From Kitasatospora sp. SUK 42 (GTDB taxonomy: Bacteria > Actinomycetota > Actinomycetes > Streptomycetales > Streptomycetaceae): a DNA stretch of 64,000 nt. How positions within the stretch are numbered: position 1 is the stretch's first letter; each line of letters starts with the position of its first letter. The stretch is from positions 1,458,330 to 1,522,329 of the forward strand of contig NZ_LFMD02000003.1 of assembly GCF_015776785.2 (NCBI RefSeq), read 5' to 3'. Position numbers and translations under genes: made by a program. The notes below the pieces were generated by a model, which saw only the letters and a program-made list of their open reading frames with translations, was not told the origin of the DNA and did not search any database. Positions 16,700 through 25,277 of this stretch are shown one piece after another.

Positions 16700-18667
16700 C
16701 TACGGCGCGGGCTGGAAGCTGTTGAAGACGACGTCCCGGACCGGGGCCTGCGCGGCCCACTCCGCGTCCGGGACGATCCAGTAGATCGCGTAGCCGTACT
16801 TGGCCGGGGTGCCGGTCACGAAGCCGCGGTTGAGCGAGTGCGTTTTGGGCGTGCCGCTGGTCCACTCCCAGTCCGCCGCGTTGGTCCACTGCCGGTAGGC
16901 GACCGACGCCAGGTTCAGCCGCTGGTAGTTGCTGACCTGCGCGCGCAGCCCGGGCTCGGACTCCTGCCAGTCGGCGAGCGCGCTCGGCCGCGGCGAGGTG
17001 GTCCACTCGATCCGCAGCTGGCTGCCGTCGGCGCTCTTGAAGACCCGCCGGTCGGGGTCCGACCCGGTCGGCTGCAGCCCGTCTGGCAGGACGACCGAGA
17101 AGCCGCTCGGGTCCTGGTACACGTGGTACCCGGCCGGCACCGCACCGCCCGGCGCGGGCTGCGTCGGCGTCGGGGTGGGCGTCGGGGTCTGGGCCGCGGT
17201 GGTGACCGGCGGCGGTACGGCGGCCGAGGAGACCGCCGGGGTGGCGGCCGGGGCCGACGGCTCGGCAACCGTCCCGGCGGGCGCCGGCTCGGTGGACGGG
17301 GCCGCCGGGCTCTGCTCCGGAGCGGCCCCGGTGGTCGCCGCGACCGGCGAGGTGGCGCCCGCGCCGTTCGTGCTCCCGTCGGCCGAACCGCCGTCACCGT
17401 TGCCGACCGCATGGACCACTGCGACGATCCCGGCGATCAGCAGCAGCACCAGCACCACGGTGACCACGGCCAGCCGCCGCCGCCCCTTGCGCGGATCGGC
17501 CCCGGCCGCCTGGGTCGCGCCCATCGTCCACTCGCTGGTCACCGGCCGGATCGACTCGGTCTCCGGAGCGGACGCCGGGCCGTCCGGCTTCGCGGCGGGC
17601 TCCGCCGTCGGCTCCTCGTCACGGGCCCGGCTGCCGACCCGGACCGTCCCCAGCAGCCCGCCCACGGTCCGCTTGGGCGCCTCCTCGGCCTCCGCCGCCG
17701 ACGGCTTCTCCACCGCCTTCTCGACCGGCTGCTCGACCGGCTGCTCGGCCGGCTGCTCGGCCGGCTTCCCCGTCGTCTTCCCGGCCGCCTTCTCCATCGG
17801 CACCGCGTGCTCGGTGGTCGACTCGGCCTTCGCGGTCGCCTCCGCGACCACCCGCTTGAGCATCGACCGGGTCTGCGAGGCGTCCAGCCGCTTCGCCGGG
17901 TCCTTCGCCAGCAGCCCCTCGATCACCGGCAGCAGCGGCCCGGCGTTCACCGGTGGGGTCAGTTCCTCGGTCATCACCGCCGTCAGGGTGGCCAGCGCCG
18001 AGCCCCGGTCGTACGGCGGCCGCCCCTCGACCATCGCGTACAGCGTCCCGCCCAGCGACCACAGGTCCGCCGGCGGCCCGGGCTTCTGCCCCTGGGCCCG
18101 CTCCGGGGATATGTACGAGGGCGCGCCGACCAGCATCCCGGTGGAGGTGACCGAGGCGTCGCCCTCCACGCTGGCGATCCCGAAGTCGGTGAGCACGACC
18201 CGGCCGTCCTCGCCGATCAGCACGTTGGACGGCTTGACGTCCCGGTGCAGGATGCCCAGCGCGTGCGCGGCGCTCAGCACGCCCAGCACGTCCAGCGCGA
18301 TCTCCGCCGCCCGGCCGGGCGCCAGCGGCCCGTCCTCCCGGATCACGTCGGCCAGCGAACGGGACTCGACCAGCTCCATGACGATCCACGGCCGGTCGTC
18401 CTCGTCGACCACGTCGAAGACGGTCACCGCCGAGTTGTGCCGGATCCGCGCGGTCGCCTTGGCCTCGCGCAGCGTCCGGACGATCAGCCGGTGCTTCTCC
18501 TCCTCCTCGACGCTGGCGTTCATCCGCAGTTCCTTGACCGCGACGGTCCGGCCCAGCATCTCGTCCTCGGCGCGCCAGACGGTGCCCATGCCACCGCGTC
18601 CGAGCACGCCGTTCAGCCGGTAGCGGCCGGCCAGGAGGCGGCCGGTGGAACCCTGCGCCTGGGTCAT
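16700..18667 (-). CDS. membrane Ser/Thr protein kinase (second active copy)
   Basis: 655 residues from ATG 18667; the frame stays open upstream but the kinase homology starts here. Intact Hanks motifs: LGRGGMGTVWRA (22-33), Lys45 in VAVKE, HRDVKPSNV (141-149), DFG (161-163), PSYISPERAQG. A Lys/Glu/Pro-rich linker contains tandem (A/V)EQP repeats, followed by a transmembrane helix near residue 395 and a Ser/Thr/Pro-rich spacer and extracellular domain rich in Trp and Tyr. The domain arrangement is like the other kinase gene in this cluster, pointing to duplication. A 10-bp palindrome GGAACGTTCC (18670-18679) covers the ribosome-binding region. Confidence 0.93.
   Translation of the reverse strand: MTQAQGSTGRLLAGRYRLNGVLGRGGMGTVWRAEDEMLGRTVAVKELRMNASVEEEEKHRLIVRTLREAKATARIRHNSAVTVFDVVDEDDRPWIVMELVESRSLADVIREDGPLAPGRAAEIALDVLGVLSAAHALGILHRDVKPSNVLIGEDGRVVLTDFGIASVEGDASVTSTGMLVGAPSYISPERAQGQKPGPPADLWSLGGTLYAMVEGRPPYDRGSALATLTAVMTEELTPPVNAGPLLPVIEGLLAKDPAKRLDASQTRSMLKRVVAEATAKAESTTEHAVPMEKAAGKTTGKPAEQPAEQPVEQPVEKAVEKPSAAEAEEAPKRTVGGLLGTVRVGSRARDEEPTAEPAAKPDGPASAPETESIRPVTSEWTMGATQAAGADPRKGRRRLAVVTVVLVLLLIAGIVAVVHAVGNGDGGSADGSTNGAGATSPVAATTGAAPEQSPAAPSTEPAPAGTVAEPSAPAATPAVSSAAVPPPVTTAAQTPTPTPTPTQPAPGGAVPAGYHVYQDPSGFSVVLPDGLQPTGSDPDRRVFKSADGSQLRIEWTTSPRPSALADWQESEPGLRAQVSNYQRLNLASVAYRQWTNAADWEWTSGTPKTHSLNRGFVTGTPAKYGYAIYWIVPDAEWAAQAPVRDVVFNSFQPAP
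17721..17767. repeat. four 12-bp in-frame repeats inside the kinase linker
   Basis: Units of TCGACCGGCTGC/TCGGCCGGCTGC at 17721, 17733, 17745 and 17757 encode successive A/V-E-Q-P blocks. Being a multiple of three, copy number could change without a frameshift. Confidence 0.8.
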
Positions 18668-18920
18668 TCGGAACGTTCCCCCATGTGCTGCTGGCGGTCG
18701 TGGTGACGGCGCGTAGGCCCGGCCCCGGGCCCGAACGCCCAAGCCTCCATCATCCCCTGTCCCGCGGGCCCCCGACCACCCGGCCCCCGCCCCAAGCCGG
18801 GACGAACCCGAACGGGTAAGGCGCTCCGTGCCCGATCTGTGATCGAAAACTCGCCAAGATCTGCCCCGATCGCTGCTACCGTGCGGCAGCTGATCGTCTC
18901 TCCGGGGGGATTCGACGCCC

Positions 18921-19487
18921 ATGACCGCACCCGCAACGGGCACTGACGGCTCATCGAGCCGTCCGCACACCGCTCAGCACTTCTCGGTCGCACCCGTCCT
19001 GGACACCCCGGAGGGGTACGTCGCCCCCGGCATGCCCGGCGTCCCGGTGACGGGCTACGACCCGGTCTCCCCCGCCGCCTCCCGGGCCACCCCGCGCCGC
19101 CGCACCGCCCTCGCCGTCGCCCTCGCCCTGCTCGCCGCGCTGCTCGGCGGCCTGGCGTACGGCTGCGCCCCGCTGCGGGCCGCCGACAGCCTCGGCTGGC
19201 TGACCATCGCCCAGGCCGGACTGGTCGCCCTCCCCCTCGGCCGGCTCGGCGGCCGCAGCCGCTTACTCCCGCCGCTCGGCGCCCTGCTCGCGGCCGGCGC
19301 CCTGCTGACCGGCCAGCTCACCCAGCACCTGCGCCTGGTGCACACCGCCGGCCCCGGCCCGCGCGGCCTCCTGCCCGACACCCTGGCCTCCTGGCGCGCC
19401 GACCTGCGCCCGCTGGACCTCGCCTTCTACGGCATCGCCCTGATCGGCGGCTTCCTCCTCACCCGCCGCACCGCCGACCACGGCTGA
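18921..19487 (+). CDS. hypothetical membrane protein
   Basis: 188 residues; ATG 18921 is preceded by a GGGGGGA ribosome site ten bases upstream. A soluble N-terminus (about 60 residues, Pro/Gly-rich) is followed by about four hydrophobic segments (65-88, 95-112, 115-130 and 165-182). No family recognised. Divergent from the kinase gene, it converges on guaB3. Confidence 0.75.
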   Translation: MTAPATGTDGSSSRPHTAQHFSVAPVLDTPEGYVAPGMPGVPVTGYDPVSPAASRATPRRRTALAVALALLAALLGGLAYGCAPLRAADSLGWLTIAQAGLVALPLGRLGGRSRLLPPLGALLAAGALLTGQLTQHLRLVHTAGPGPRGLLPDTLASWRADLRPLDLAFYGIALIGGFLLTRRTADHG

Positions 19488-19516
19488 ATCCCCCGCACAG
19501 CCCCCGGACAGGCCGA

Positions 19517-19548
19517 AGGCCCCCACCCGGCGAACCGGGCGGAGGCCT
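19517..19548. terminator. convergent terminator between membrane gene and guaB3
   Basis: Imperfect 14-bp stem (AGGCCCCCACCCGG against CCGGGCGGAGGCCT, two mismatches) with a CGAA tetraloop, between convergent stops. Confidence 0.6.
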
Positions 19549-19571
19549 CCAGCCTCACCTCAGAGCACGAC

Positions 19572-20699
19572 TCAGCGGTGGTCGAGCGCCGGGTTGACGG
19601 TCACCTCGACCCGCTGGAACTCCTTCAGCTCCGTGTAGCCCGTGGTCGCCATCGCACGGCGCAGCGCACCGAACAGGTTCATGGTGCCGTCCGGGGTGTG
19701 CGAGGGACCGGTCAGGATCTCCTCGGTGGTGCCGACGGTGCCGAGGTCCACCCGCTTGCCGCGCGGCAGCTCCTCGTGGACGGCCTCCATGCCCCAGTGG
19801 AAGCCCTTGCCCGGGGCGTCCGTGGCACGGGCCAGCGCGGCACCGATCATCACCGCGTCGGCGCCGCAGGCGACGGCCTTCGGGATGTCGCCGCTGTAGC
19901 CGACGCCACCGTCCGCGATCACGTGCACGTAGCGGCCGCCGGACTCGTCCATGTAGTCGCGGCGGGCGGCCGCCACGTCGGCGACGGCGGTGGCCATCGG
20001 CACCTGGATGCCCAGCACGTTGCGGGTGGTGTGGGCGGCGCCGCCGCCGAAGCCGACCAGCACGCCGGCCGCGCCGGTCCGCATCAGGTGCAGCGCGGCG
20101 GTGTAGGTGGCGCAGCCGCCGACGATCACCGGGACGTCCAGCTCGTAGATGAACTGCTTGAGGTTGAGCGGCTCGGCGGCGCTGGAGACGTGCTCGGCCG
20201 AGACGGTGGTGCCGCGGATGACGAAGACGTCGACCCCGGCGTCCACGACGGCCTTGGAGAACTCGGCGGTGCGCTGCGGCGAGAGCGCGGCGGCGGTGAC
20301 CACACCGGAGTCGCGGACCTCCTGGATCCGCTGCTTGATCAGCTCGGCGCGGATCGGCGCGGCGTAGATCTCCTGGAGGCGGCGGGTCGCGGTGGTGGCG
20401 TCGGAGATCGCGGCGATCTCGTCCAGCAGCGGCTGCGGGTCCTCGTAGCGGGTCCAGAGGCCTTCCAGGTTCAGCACACCCAGACCGCCCAGGCGGCCGA
20501 TCTTGATGGCCTGCTCCGGCGAGACCACGCTGTCCATCGGCGCGGCCAGGAACGGCAGCTCGAAGCGGTAGGCGTCGATCTGCCAGGCGATCGAGACCTC
20601 CTTCGGGTCACGCGTACGGCGGCTGGGGACGACGGCGATGTCGTCGAAGGCGTACGCCCGGCGGCCGCGCTTGCCTCGCCCGATCTCGATCTCAGTCAC
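19572..20699 (-). CDS. guaB3: GuaB3 family IMP dehydrogenase-related protein
   Basis: 375 residues, single (beta/alpha)8 barrel without CBS domains. Starts MTEIEIGRGKRGRRAYAFDD as in GuaB3 proteins. Phosphate-binding and barrel motifs are kept (LAAPMDSVVSP, VIADGGVGYSGDIPKA). The loop that holds the catalytic Cys in true IMP dehydrogenase (SICTTR) reads AAHTTRN here, with no Cys. The reaction is therefore uncertain: purine-nucleotide binding is likely, IMP dehydrogenase activity less so. It follows guaB with a terminator between them. Confidence 0.93.
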   Translation of the reverse strand: MTEIEIGRGKRGRRAYAFDDIAVVPSRRTRDPKEVSIAWQIDAYRFELPFLAAPMDSVVSPEQAIKIGRLGGLGVLNLEGLWTRYEDPQPLLDEIAAISDATTATRRLQEIYAAPIRAELIKQRIQEVRDSGVVTAAALSPQRTAEFSKAVVDAGVDVFVIRGTTVSAEHVSSAAEPLNLKQFIYELDVPVIVGGCATYTAALHLMRTGAAGVLVGFGGGAAHTTRNVLGIQVPMATAVADVAAARRDYMDESGGRYVHVIADGGVGYSGDIPKAVACGADAVMIGAALARATDAPGKGFHWGMEAVHEELPRGKRVDLGTVGTTEEILTGPSHTPDGTMNLFGALRRAMATTGYTELKEFQRVEVTVNPALDHR

Positions 20700-20828
20700 T
20701 TCGAGCCCTTCTCTTTGTTGCTCATGCCCGCCGGGTCACCCCGGCCGCCCCCCAGTATCCCGTACCGCCGGTGGTCCCGCCCCGACGGCCCGTACCCCGG
20801 ACGGGCCCGAACCGGCCCGAACAAGCGG

Positions 20829-20854
20829 GAAGGGCCCGCGACGGCGGGCCCTTC
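20829..20854 (-). terminator. guaB intrinsic terminator
   Basis: Perfect 11-bp inverted repeat GAAGGGCCCGC/GCGGGCCCTTC with a GACG loop, 27 bases beyond the guaB stop. Confidence 0.85.
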
Positions 20855-20880
20855 TGCGCTCAACGGATCAGCTCAGCGGA

Positions 20881-22383
20881 TCAGCGGTTGGAGTAGTTCG
20901 GCGCCTCGACGGTCATCTGGATGTCGTGCGGGTGGCTCTCCTTGAGGCCCGCCGAGGTGATCCGGACGAAGCGGCCCTTGCTCTCCATCTCGGCGATGGT
21001 GCCGGCGCCGACGTAGCCCATGGTCTGACGCAGACCGCCGACCAGCTGGTAGAGCACGGTCGAGAGCGGGCCGCGGTAGGGCACCTGGCCCTCGATGCCC
21101 TCGGCGATCAGCTTCTCGTCCGAGGTGACCTCGCCCTGGAAGTAGCGGTCCTTGGAGAAGGACTTCGCCTGGCCGCGGGTCTGCATGGCGCCCAGCGAGC
21201 CCATGCCGCGGTAGGACTTGAACTGCTTGCCGTTGATGAACATCAGCTCGCCCGGGGACTCCTCGCAGCCGGCCAGCAGCGAGCCCAGCATCACGGTGTC
21301 GGCACCGGCGGCCAGCGCCTTGCCGATGTCGCCCGAGTACTGGAGGCCTCCGTCGCCGATGACCGGCACGCCGGCCGCCTGGCAGGCCTGGGCGGCCTCG
21401 TAGATGGCGGTGATCTGCGGGACGCCGATGCCGGCGACCACGCGGGTGGTGCAGATGGAGCCGGGGCCGACGCCGACCTTGACGCCGTCCACGCCGGCGT
21501 CGATCAGCGCCTGGGCGCCGTCCCGGGTGGCGACGTTGCCGCCGACCACGTCGACCCCGACGGCCGACTTGATCTTCGCGATCCAGGCCAGCGCGTTGTG
21601 GCTGTGGCCGTGCGAGGTGTCCACCACCAGGAAGTCCACACCCGCCTCGACCAGGGCCTGGGCCCGGTCGAAGGCCTCGGCGCTGGCGCCGACCGCGGCA
21701 CCGACCAGCAGTCGGCCCTCGGCGTCCTTGGCGGCGTTCGGGTACTGCTCGGCCTTGACGAAGTCCTTGACGGTGATCAGGCCCTTGATCCGGCCCTCGT
21801 CGTCGACCAGCGGGAGCTTCTCGATCTTGTGGCGGCGCAGCAGTGCCATCGCGTCCTGGCCGGAGATGCCGACCTTGCCGGTGATCAGCGGCATCGGGGT
21901 CATGATCTCGCGGACCTGGCGGCTGCGGTCCGACTCGAAGGCCATGTCACGGTTGGTGACGATGCCCAGCAGCTTGCCGGACGGGTCCGCGATCGGCACG
22001 CCGGAGATGCGGAACTTGGCGCACAGCGCGTCGGCCTCGGCCAGCGTGGTGTCCGGGCCGACCGTGATCGGGTCGGTGACCATGCCGGACTCGGAGCGCT
22101 TCACCAGGTCGACCTGGTTGGCCTGGTCCTCGACCGAGAGGTTGCGGTGCAGGACGCCGACGCCGCCCTGGCGGGCCATGGCGATGGCCATCCGGGACTC
22201 GGTCACCTTGTCCATCGCGGCGGACAGCAGCGGGATGTTGACGCGGACGTTCCGGGAGACCCGCGAGGAGGTGTCGACCTGGTTCGGCAGCACCTCGGAG
22301 GCCCCGGGCAGCAGCAGCACGTCATCGAACGTGAGCCCGAGCATGGCGAACTTCTCGGGTACGCCTGCGGCGTTGTAAGACAT
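20881..22383 (-). CDS. guaB: IMP dehydrogenase
   Basis: 500 residues from ATG 22383 (MSYNAAGVPEKFAMLGLTFD), with GGAAGG ten bases upstream. It oxidises IMP to XMP with NAD+, the rate-limiting step to guanine nucleotides. A TIM barrel is interrupted by two CBS domains (about residues 100-220; motifs ISGVPIADPSGKLLGIVTNR and IEKLPLVDDEGRIKGLITVK). The catalytic loop GVGPGSICTTRVVAG contains the nucleophile Cys, followed by DGGLQYSGDIGKA and the flap region. With guaB3 (downstream) and guaA (14 kb away) it forms the purine part of the window. Confidence 0.98.
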   Translation of the reverse strand: MSYNAAGVPEKFAMLGLTFDDVLLLPGASEVLPNQVDTSSRVSRNVRVNIPLLSAAMDKVTESRMAIAMARQGGVGVLHRNLSVEDQANQVDLVKRSESGMVTDPITVGPDTTLAEADALCAKFRISGVPIADPSGKLLGIVTNRDMAFESDRSRQVREIMTPMPLITGKVGISGQDAMALLRRHKIEKLPLVDDEGRIKGLITVKDFVKAEQYPNAAKDAEGRLLVGAAVGASAEAFDRAQALVEAGVDFLVVDTSHGHSHNALAWIAKIKSAVGVDVVGGNVATRDGAQALIDAGVDGVKVGVGPGSICTTRVVAGIGVPQITAIYEAAQACQAAGVPVIGDGGLQYSGDIGKALAAGADTVMLGSLLAGCEESPGELMFINGKQFKSYRGMGSLGAMQTRGQAKSFSKDRYFQGEVTSDEKLIAEGIEGQVPYRGPLSTVLYQLVGGLRQTMGYVGAGTIAEMESKGRFVRITSAGLKESHPHDIQMTVEAPNYSNR

Positions 22384-22634
22384 TTGGGGGGTACCTTCCG
22401 TGGCCGGCCTAATCCGCTCGCGCCCTGAGGTAGGGGGCGCTGTCATCGCTCACTCGCGCAGACCGCCGAAGCCGGGTGGAATGGGAGGAACCTCCAAGAG
22501 ATCCTCGCGCGCACCCGCGAAACTTTGGCAACCCGCCCAGGCGCCGATACCCCATGGTACTGGCACCGCGAATGTGCCCTCGTGTGCTCTTGACAACAAC
22601 CGCCCCCGGTGGCCCATTCCACCCGGCCGATGCC

Positions 22635-23351
22635 TCAGGAGGACTCCTCCGCGAGCGCCCGCAGCCGGCTGAGCGCCCGGTGCTGGGCCACCCGGACGGC
22701 CCCCGGCGACATCCCGAGCACCTCGCCGGTCTCCTCCGCCGACAGCCCGGCGGCCACCCGCAGAAGCACCAGCTCGCGCTGACGGGCCGGCAGGTTGGAG
22801 AGCAGTTCCTTGGCCCAGGCCGCGTCGCTGCTGAGCAGCGCCTGCTCCTCCGGGCCGAGCGCCTCGTCCGGCACCTCCGGCAGGTCGTCCTGCGGCACGA
22901 CCGTCGAGCCGGGCCCGCGCATCGCGGCCCGCTGCAGATCGGCGATCTTGTGCGCGGCGATCCCGTAGACGAAGGCCTCGAACGGCCGCCCCTGGTCCTT
23001 GTACCGGGGCAGCGCGCACAGCACCGCGACGCAGACCTCCTGGGCCACGTCGTCCACGTGGTGGCGGGCCCCGCCGGGCAGCCTGACCAGCTTGGCCCGG
23101 CAGTAGCGCAGCGCGAGCGGGTGGACGTAGGCGAGCAGGGCGTCGATGGCCGGGCCCTCGCCGCGCACGGCGGCCGCGACCAGCTCGCCCATCAGTGGCG
23201 AGCCGCCCGTGCCGAGCACCGGCGGGCGGCCCGGTCCGGCCTCCGCGCCCGGGCCGCCGGAACCGTCGTACGACGGATCGCGACCCGGTCCGGAGGGCTC
23301 GGCCCCGCCCGGGTCCACCTGGCCGGCCGCACCGGCGACATCGTCGCGCAT
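22635..23351 (-). CDS. RNA polymerase sigma-70 family factor (ECF-type, SigD-like)
   Basis: 238 residues if read from ATG 23351 (MRDDVAG). Region 2 (about 75-140) includes RYCRAKL, DDVAQEVCVAVL and YGIAAHKIADLQRA; region 4 (about 170-225) has LPARQRELVLLRVAAGLSA and a helix-turn-helix ending MSPGAVRVAQHRAL. The N-terminus is Gly/Pro-rich. The start is unsure: the frame is open further up, and a GTG at 23468 has GGGAGG seven bases upstream, which would add 39 residues. It sits between bldM and guaB, the same relation as mycobacterial sigD to guaB2, hence the SigD-like label. Confidence 0.88.
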   Translation of the reverse strand: MRDDVAGAAGQVDPGGAEPSGPGRDPSYDGSGGPGAEAGPGRPPVLGTGGSPLMGELVAAAVRGEGPAIDALLAYVHPLALRYCRAKLVRLPGGARHHVDDVAQEVCVAVLCALPRYKDQGRPFEAFVYGIAAHKIADLQRAAMRGPGSTVVPQDDLPEVPDEALGPEEQALLSSDAAWAKELLSNLPARQRELVLLRVAAGLSAEETGEVLGMSPGAVRVAQHRALSRLRALAEESS

Positions 23352-23686
23352 CGATCCATGGTGCCTGGTCGACCGGGAAAACGCGGCACCGCGTCCGGAG
23401 TTGTGCACCGGAACGTTATGCGCTGCGACACCATGGGGCGTACCGGGCACCACCGGCCCCTCCTGCACCGTGCCGCCTCCCGCCCCGCCGCTGTGAGCGG
23501 TCCCGTCCGTCGCGTCGTCCGCCGAGTGTCCTGCGGCTGCGTGGTTCGCCGCAGTGCCTGTCCGCTGGTCCCCGAGGTGCTCCACTCCTCCATGGTGCAA
23601 CCTCGGGACCGTAACGTCACACGCCTGTACGGCGCCCGCTCCGGAATTCGACGGCGGCGCCCCGCAGCCGGCGGCGCCGCCGGCGG

Positions 23687-24298
23687 TCAGCGGACCAGGC
23701 CCCAGCGGAAACCCAGCGCCACCGCGTGCGCGCGGTCGGAGGCCCCGAGCTTCTTGAACAGCCGTCGGGCGTGGGTCTTGACGGTGTCCTCGGACAGGAA
23801 CAGCTCGCGGCCGATCTCGGCGTTGCTGCGGCCGTGGCTCATGCCCTCCAGCACCTGGATCTCACGCGCCGTCAAGGTCGGCGCCGCGCCCATGTCGGGG
23901 CTGCGCAGCCGGCGCGGGGCGAGCCGCCAGGTCGGGTCGGCGAGGGCCTGGGTGACGGTGGCCCGCAGCTCGGCGCGCGAGGCGTCCTTGTGCAGGTACC
24001 CGCGGGCGCCCGCGGCCACCGCGAGCGCGACACCGTCGAGGTCCTCGGCGACGGTGAGCATGATGATCCGCGCGCCCGGATCGGCGGACAGCAGCCGCCG
24101 GACCGTCTCGACCCCGCCGAGGCCGGGCATCCGGACGTCCATCAGAACGAGATCGGAGCGGTCGGCCACCCAGCGGCGGAGGACCTCCTCCCCGTTCGTC
24201 GCGGTGGTGACCCGGTCCACACCGGGTACGGTCGCGACCGCGCGGCGAAGCGCCTCGCGGGCGAGCGGGGAATCGTCGCAAACGAGAACGGAAGTCAT
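23687..24298 (-). CDS. bldM: atypical response regulator BldM
   Basis: 203 residues, the size of BldM, from ATG 24298 with GGAGGA five bases upstream. Receiver domain residues 1-120 with the DD pair at 8-9 and Asp54 in LVLMDVRMPG; LuxR/FixJ helix-turn-helix at about 140-200 (LTAREIQVLEGMSHGRSNAE, LSEDTVKTHARRL). Known for the family: BldM is an orphan regulator that works without classical phosphorylation, as a homodimer for early aerial growth and as a heterodimer with WhiI later. Adjacent to divergent whiD, the established streptomycete arrangement. Its sigma-BldN-type promoter is visible upstream. Confidence 0.96.
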   Translation of the reverse strand: MTSVLVCDDSPLAREALRRAVATVPGVDRVTTATNGEEVLRRWVADRSDLVLMDVRMPGLGGVETVRRLLSADPGARIIMLTVAEDLDGVALAVAAGARGYLHKDASRAELRATVTQALADPTWRLAPRRLRSPDMGAAPTLTAREIQVLEGMSHGRSNAEIGRELFLSEDTVKTHARRLFKKLGASDRAHAVALGFRWGLVR

Positions 24299-24860
24299 GA
24301 CCGTCGTCCTCCGCAGCTGATCCGCGTCACGTTGAGCCTCCTGGCTGGTACGAACCTCTCCGACACGGCCGATCGGCGACAGACTCCGTCCTGATCGCCC
24401 CAAACTGCCCGCGATCGTTCCCGACGTCCGGCGCCCGCTAACCGCCTCCGCACTTCCAACGACCGTCACTCGAATGAGTTACGGCCTTCAGGGCATCTCC
24501 ACCACTGTACGTGGCCAACCCATTACCGATCAGCCGCATCGCGGTGCACACGCCGCTCTTTTGCGCAGCTCGCGCGCGGTCGGCGTACGACCCGCACACC
24601 GGTGCGGTGTGTCGCGCGCCCGTCGGCCACCCGAATGCCACACCCGCGCCCGGCGGGCCCCTTGCCCACTTTGCCCGTTTTTATAGCGTTCGTATGGTCA
24701 TTGACTGTTGTGCCAGTGTGTGGGTGACTTGTCCATGGAGTTGCCTTAAGTCATATTTCCAGGTGTCCACATCAGCGCAGTAACGCCCCGCCGGTCCGCT
24801 CGGCGGCAGCCCCGCCGGACCGCCCGGCCGACGGCCGACCGCCTCTGAAGGGAATGAGCC
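24299..24860. other. bldM-whiD divergent regulatory region
   Basis: 562 bases without a gene. The bldM half holds a sigma-BldN-like promoter; the whiD half (24670-24780) is clearly AT-richer than the surroundings (TTTTTATAGCG, TTGACT at 24701-24706), but I cannot fix a -35/-10 pair there. A region of this length fits two developmental genes with several regulator sites; I could not identify BldD, WhiA or WhiB boxes with certainty. Confidence 0.6.
24456..24483 (-). promoter_or_regulatory. putative sigma-BldN-type bldM promoter
   Basis: On the minus strand CGTAAC (24478-24483) and CGTTGG (24456-24461) are exactly 16 bases apart, close to the pattern I recall for BldN-dependent promoters (CGTAAC-16-CGTTGA). 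The transcription start would be about 150 bases before the bldM ATG. Confidence 0.6.
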
Positions 24861-25187
24861 ATGGCAGATTTCTCCCGCCTCCCCGGCCCCAACGCGGACC
24901 TCTGGGACTGGCAGCTCTCCGCGGCGTGCCGTGGCGTGGACAGCTCGCTCTTCTTCCACCCCGAGGGCGAACGGGGGGCCGCGCGCAGCTCGCGCGAGGC
25001 CAGCGCCAAGGAGGTCTGCATGCGCTGCCCGGTGATCGCCGAATGCGCCGCGCACGCCCTGGCGGTCCGCGAGCCGTACGGCGTCTGGGGCGGGATGACG
25101 GAGGACGAGCGCGAGGAGATGCTGGGCCGTTCGCGGCACCGTCTGGTGGAGATCCCCCTGACCCCTCCGGCGGTCGCGCAGCGCTAG
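24861..25187 (+). CDS. whiD: WhiB-like [4Fe-4S] sporulation protein WhiD
   Basis: 108 residues; ATG 24861 preceded by GAAGGGA. The four cluster-ligating Cys residues are at 23, 53, 56 and 62 (CRG ... CMRCPVIAEC), matching WhiD spacing. The turn GVWGGMTEDER and a short basic tail (GRSRHRL) follow, as in all Wbl proteins. Wbl proteins bind sigma factor region 4 and act in transcription; WhiD is needed for late sporulation in Streptomyces. Position next to bldM supports WhiD (mycobacterial WhiB3 is the counterpart near the same genes). Confidence 0.95.
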   Translation: MADFSRLPGPNADLWDWQLSAACRGVDSSLFFHPEGERGAARSSREASAKEVCMRCPVIAECAAHALAVREPYGVWGGMTEDEREEMLGRSRHRLVEIPLTPPAVAQR

Positions 25188-25201
25188 ACCCGTTCCACGG
25201 C

Positions 25202-25231
25202 GCGCCGTGAAGAAACGTTTCTTCGCGGCGC
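25202..25231. terminator. convergent terminator between whiD and LysR gene
   Basis: A 30-base near-perfect palindrome (GCGCCGTGAAGAAACG and its complement with one wobble) centred on AAACGTTT, followed by a second hairpin with 7-bp arms GCTGCCC/GGGCAGC at 25237-25261. It lies between convergent stops at 25187 and 25278. Confidence 0.75.
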
Positions 25232-25277
25232 CTCAGGCTGCCCCGCGCCCCTCAGGGCAGCGAGAGCCCGCCAGCCG

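Noticed and set aside
22635..23600. Sigma factor starting at TTG 23600
   Set aside because: No ribosome site and a His/Gly-rich sequence of low plausibility; starts further downstream are preferred.
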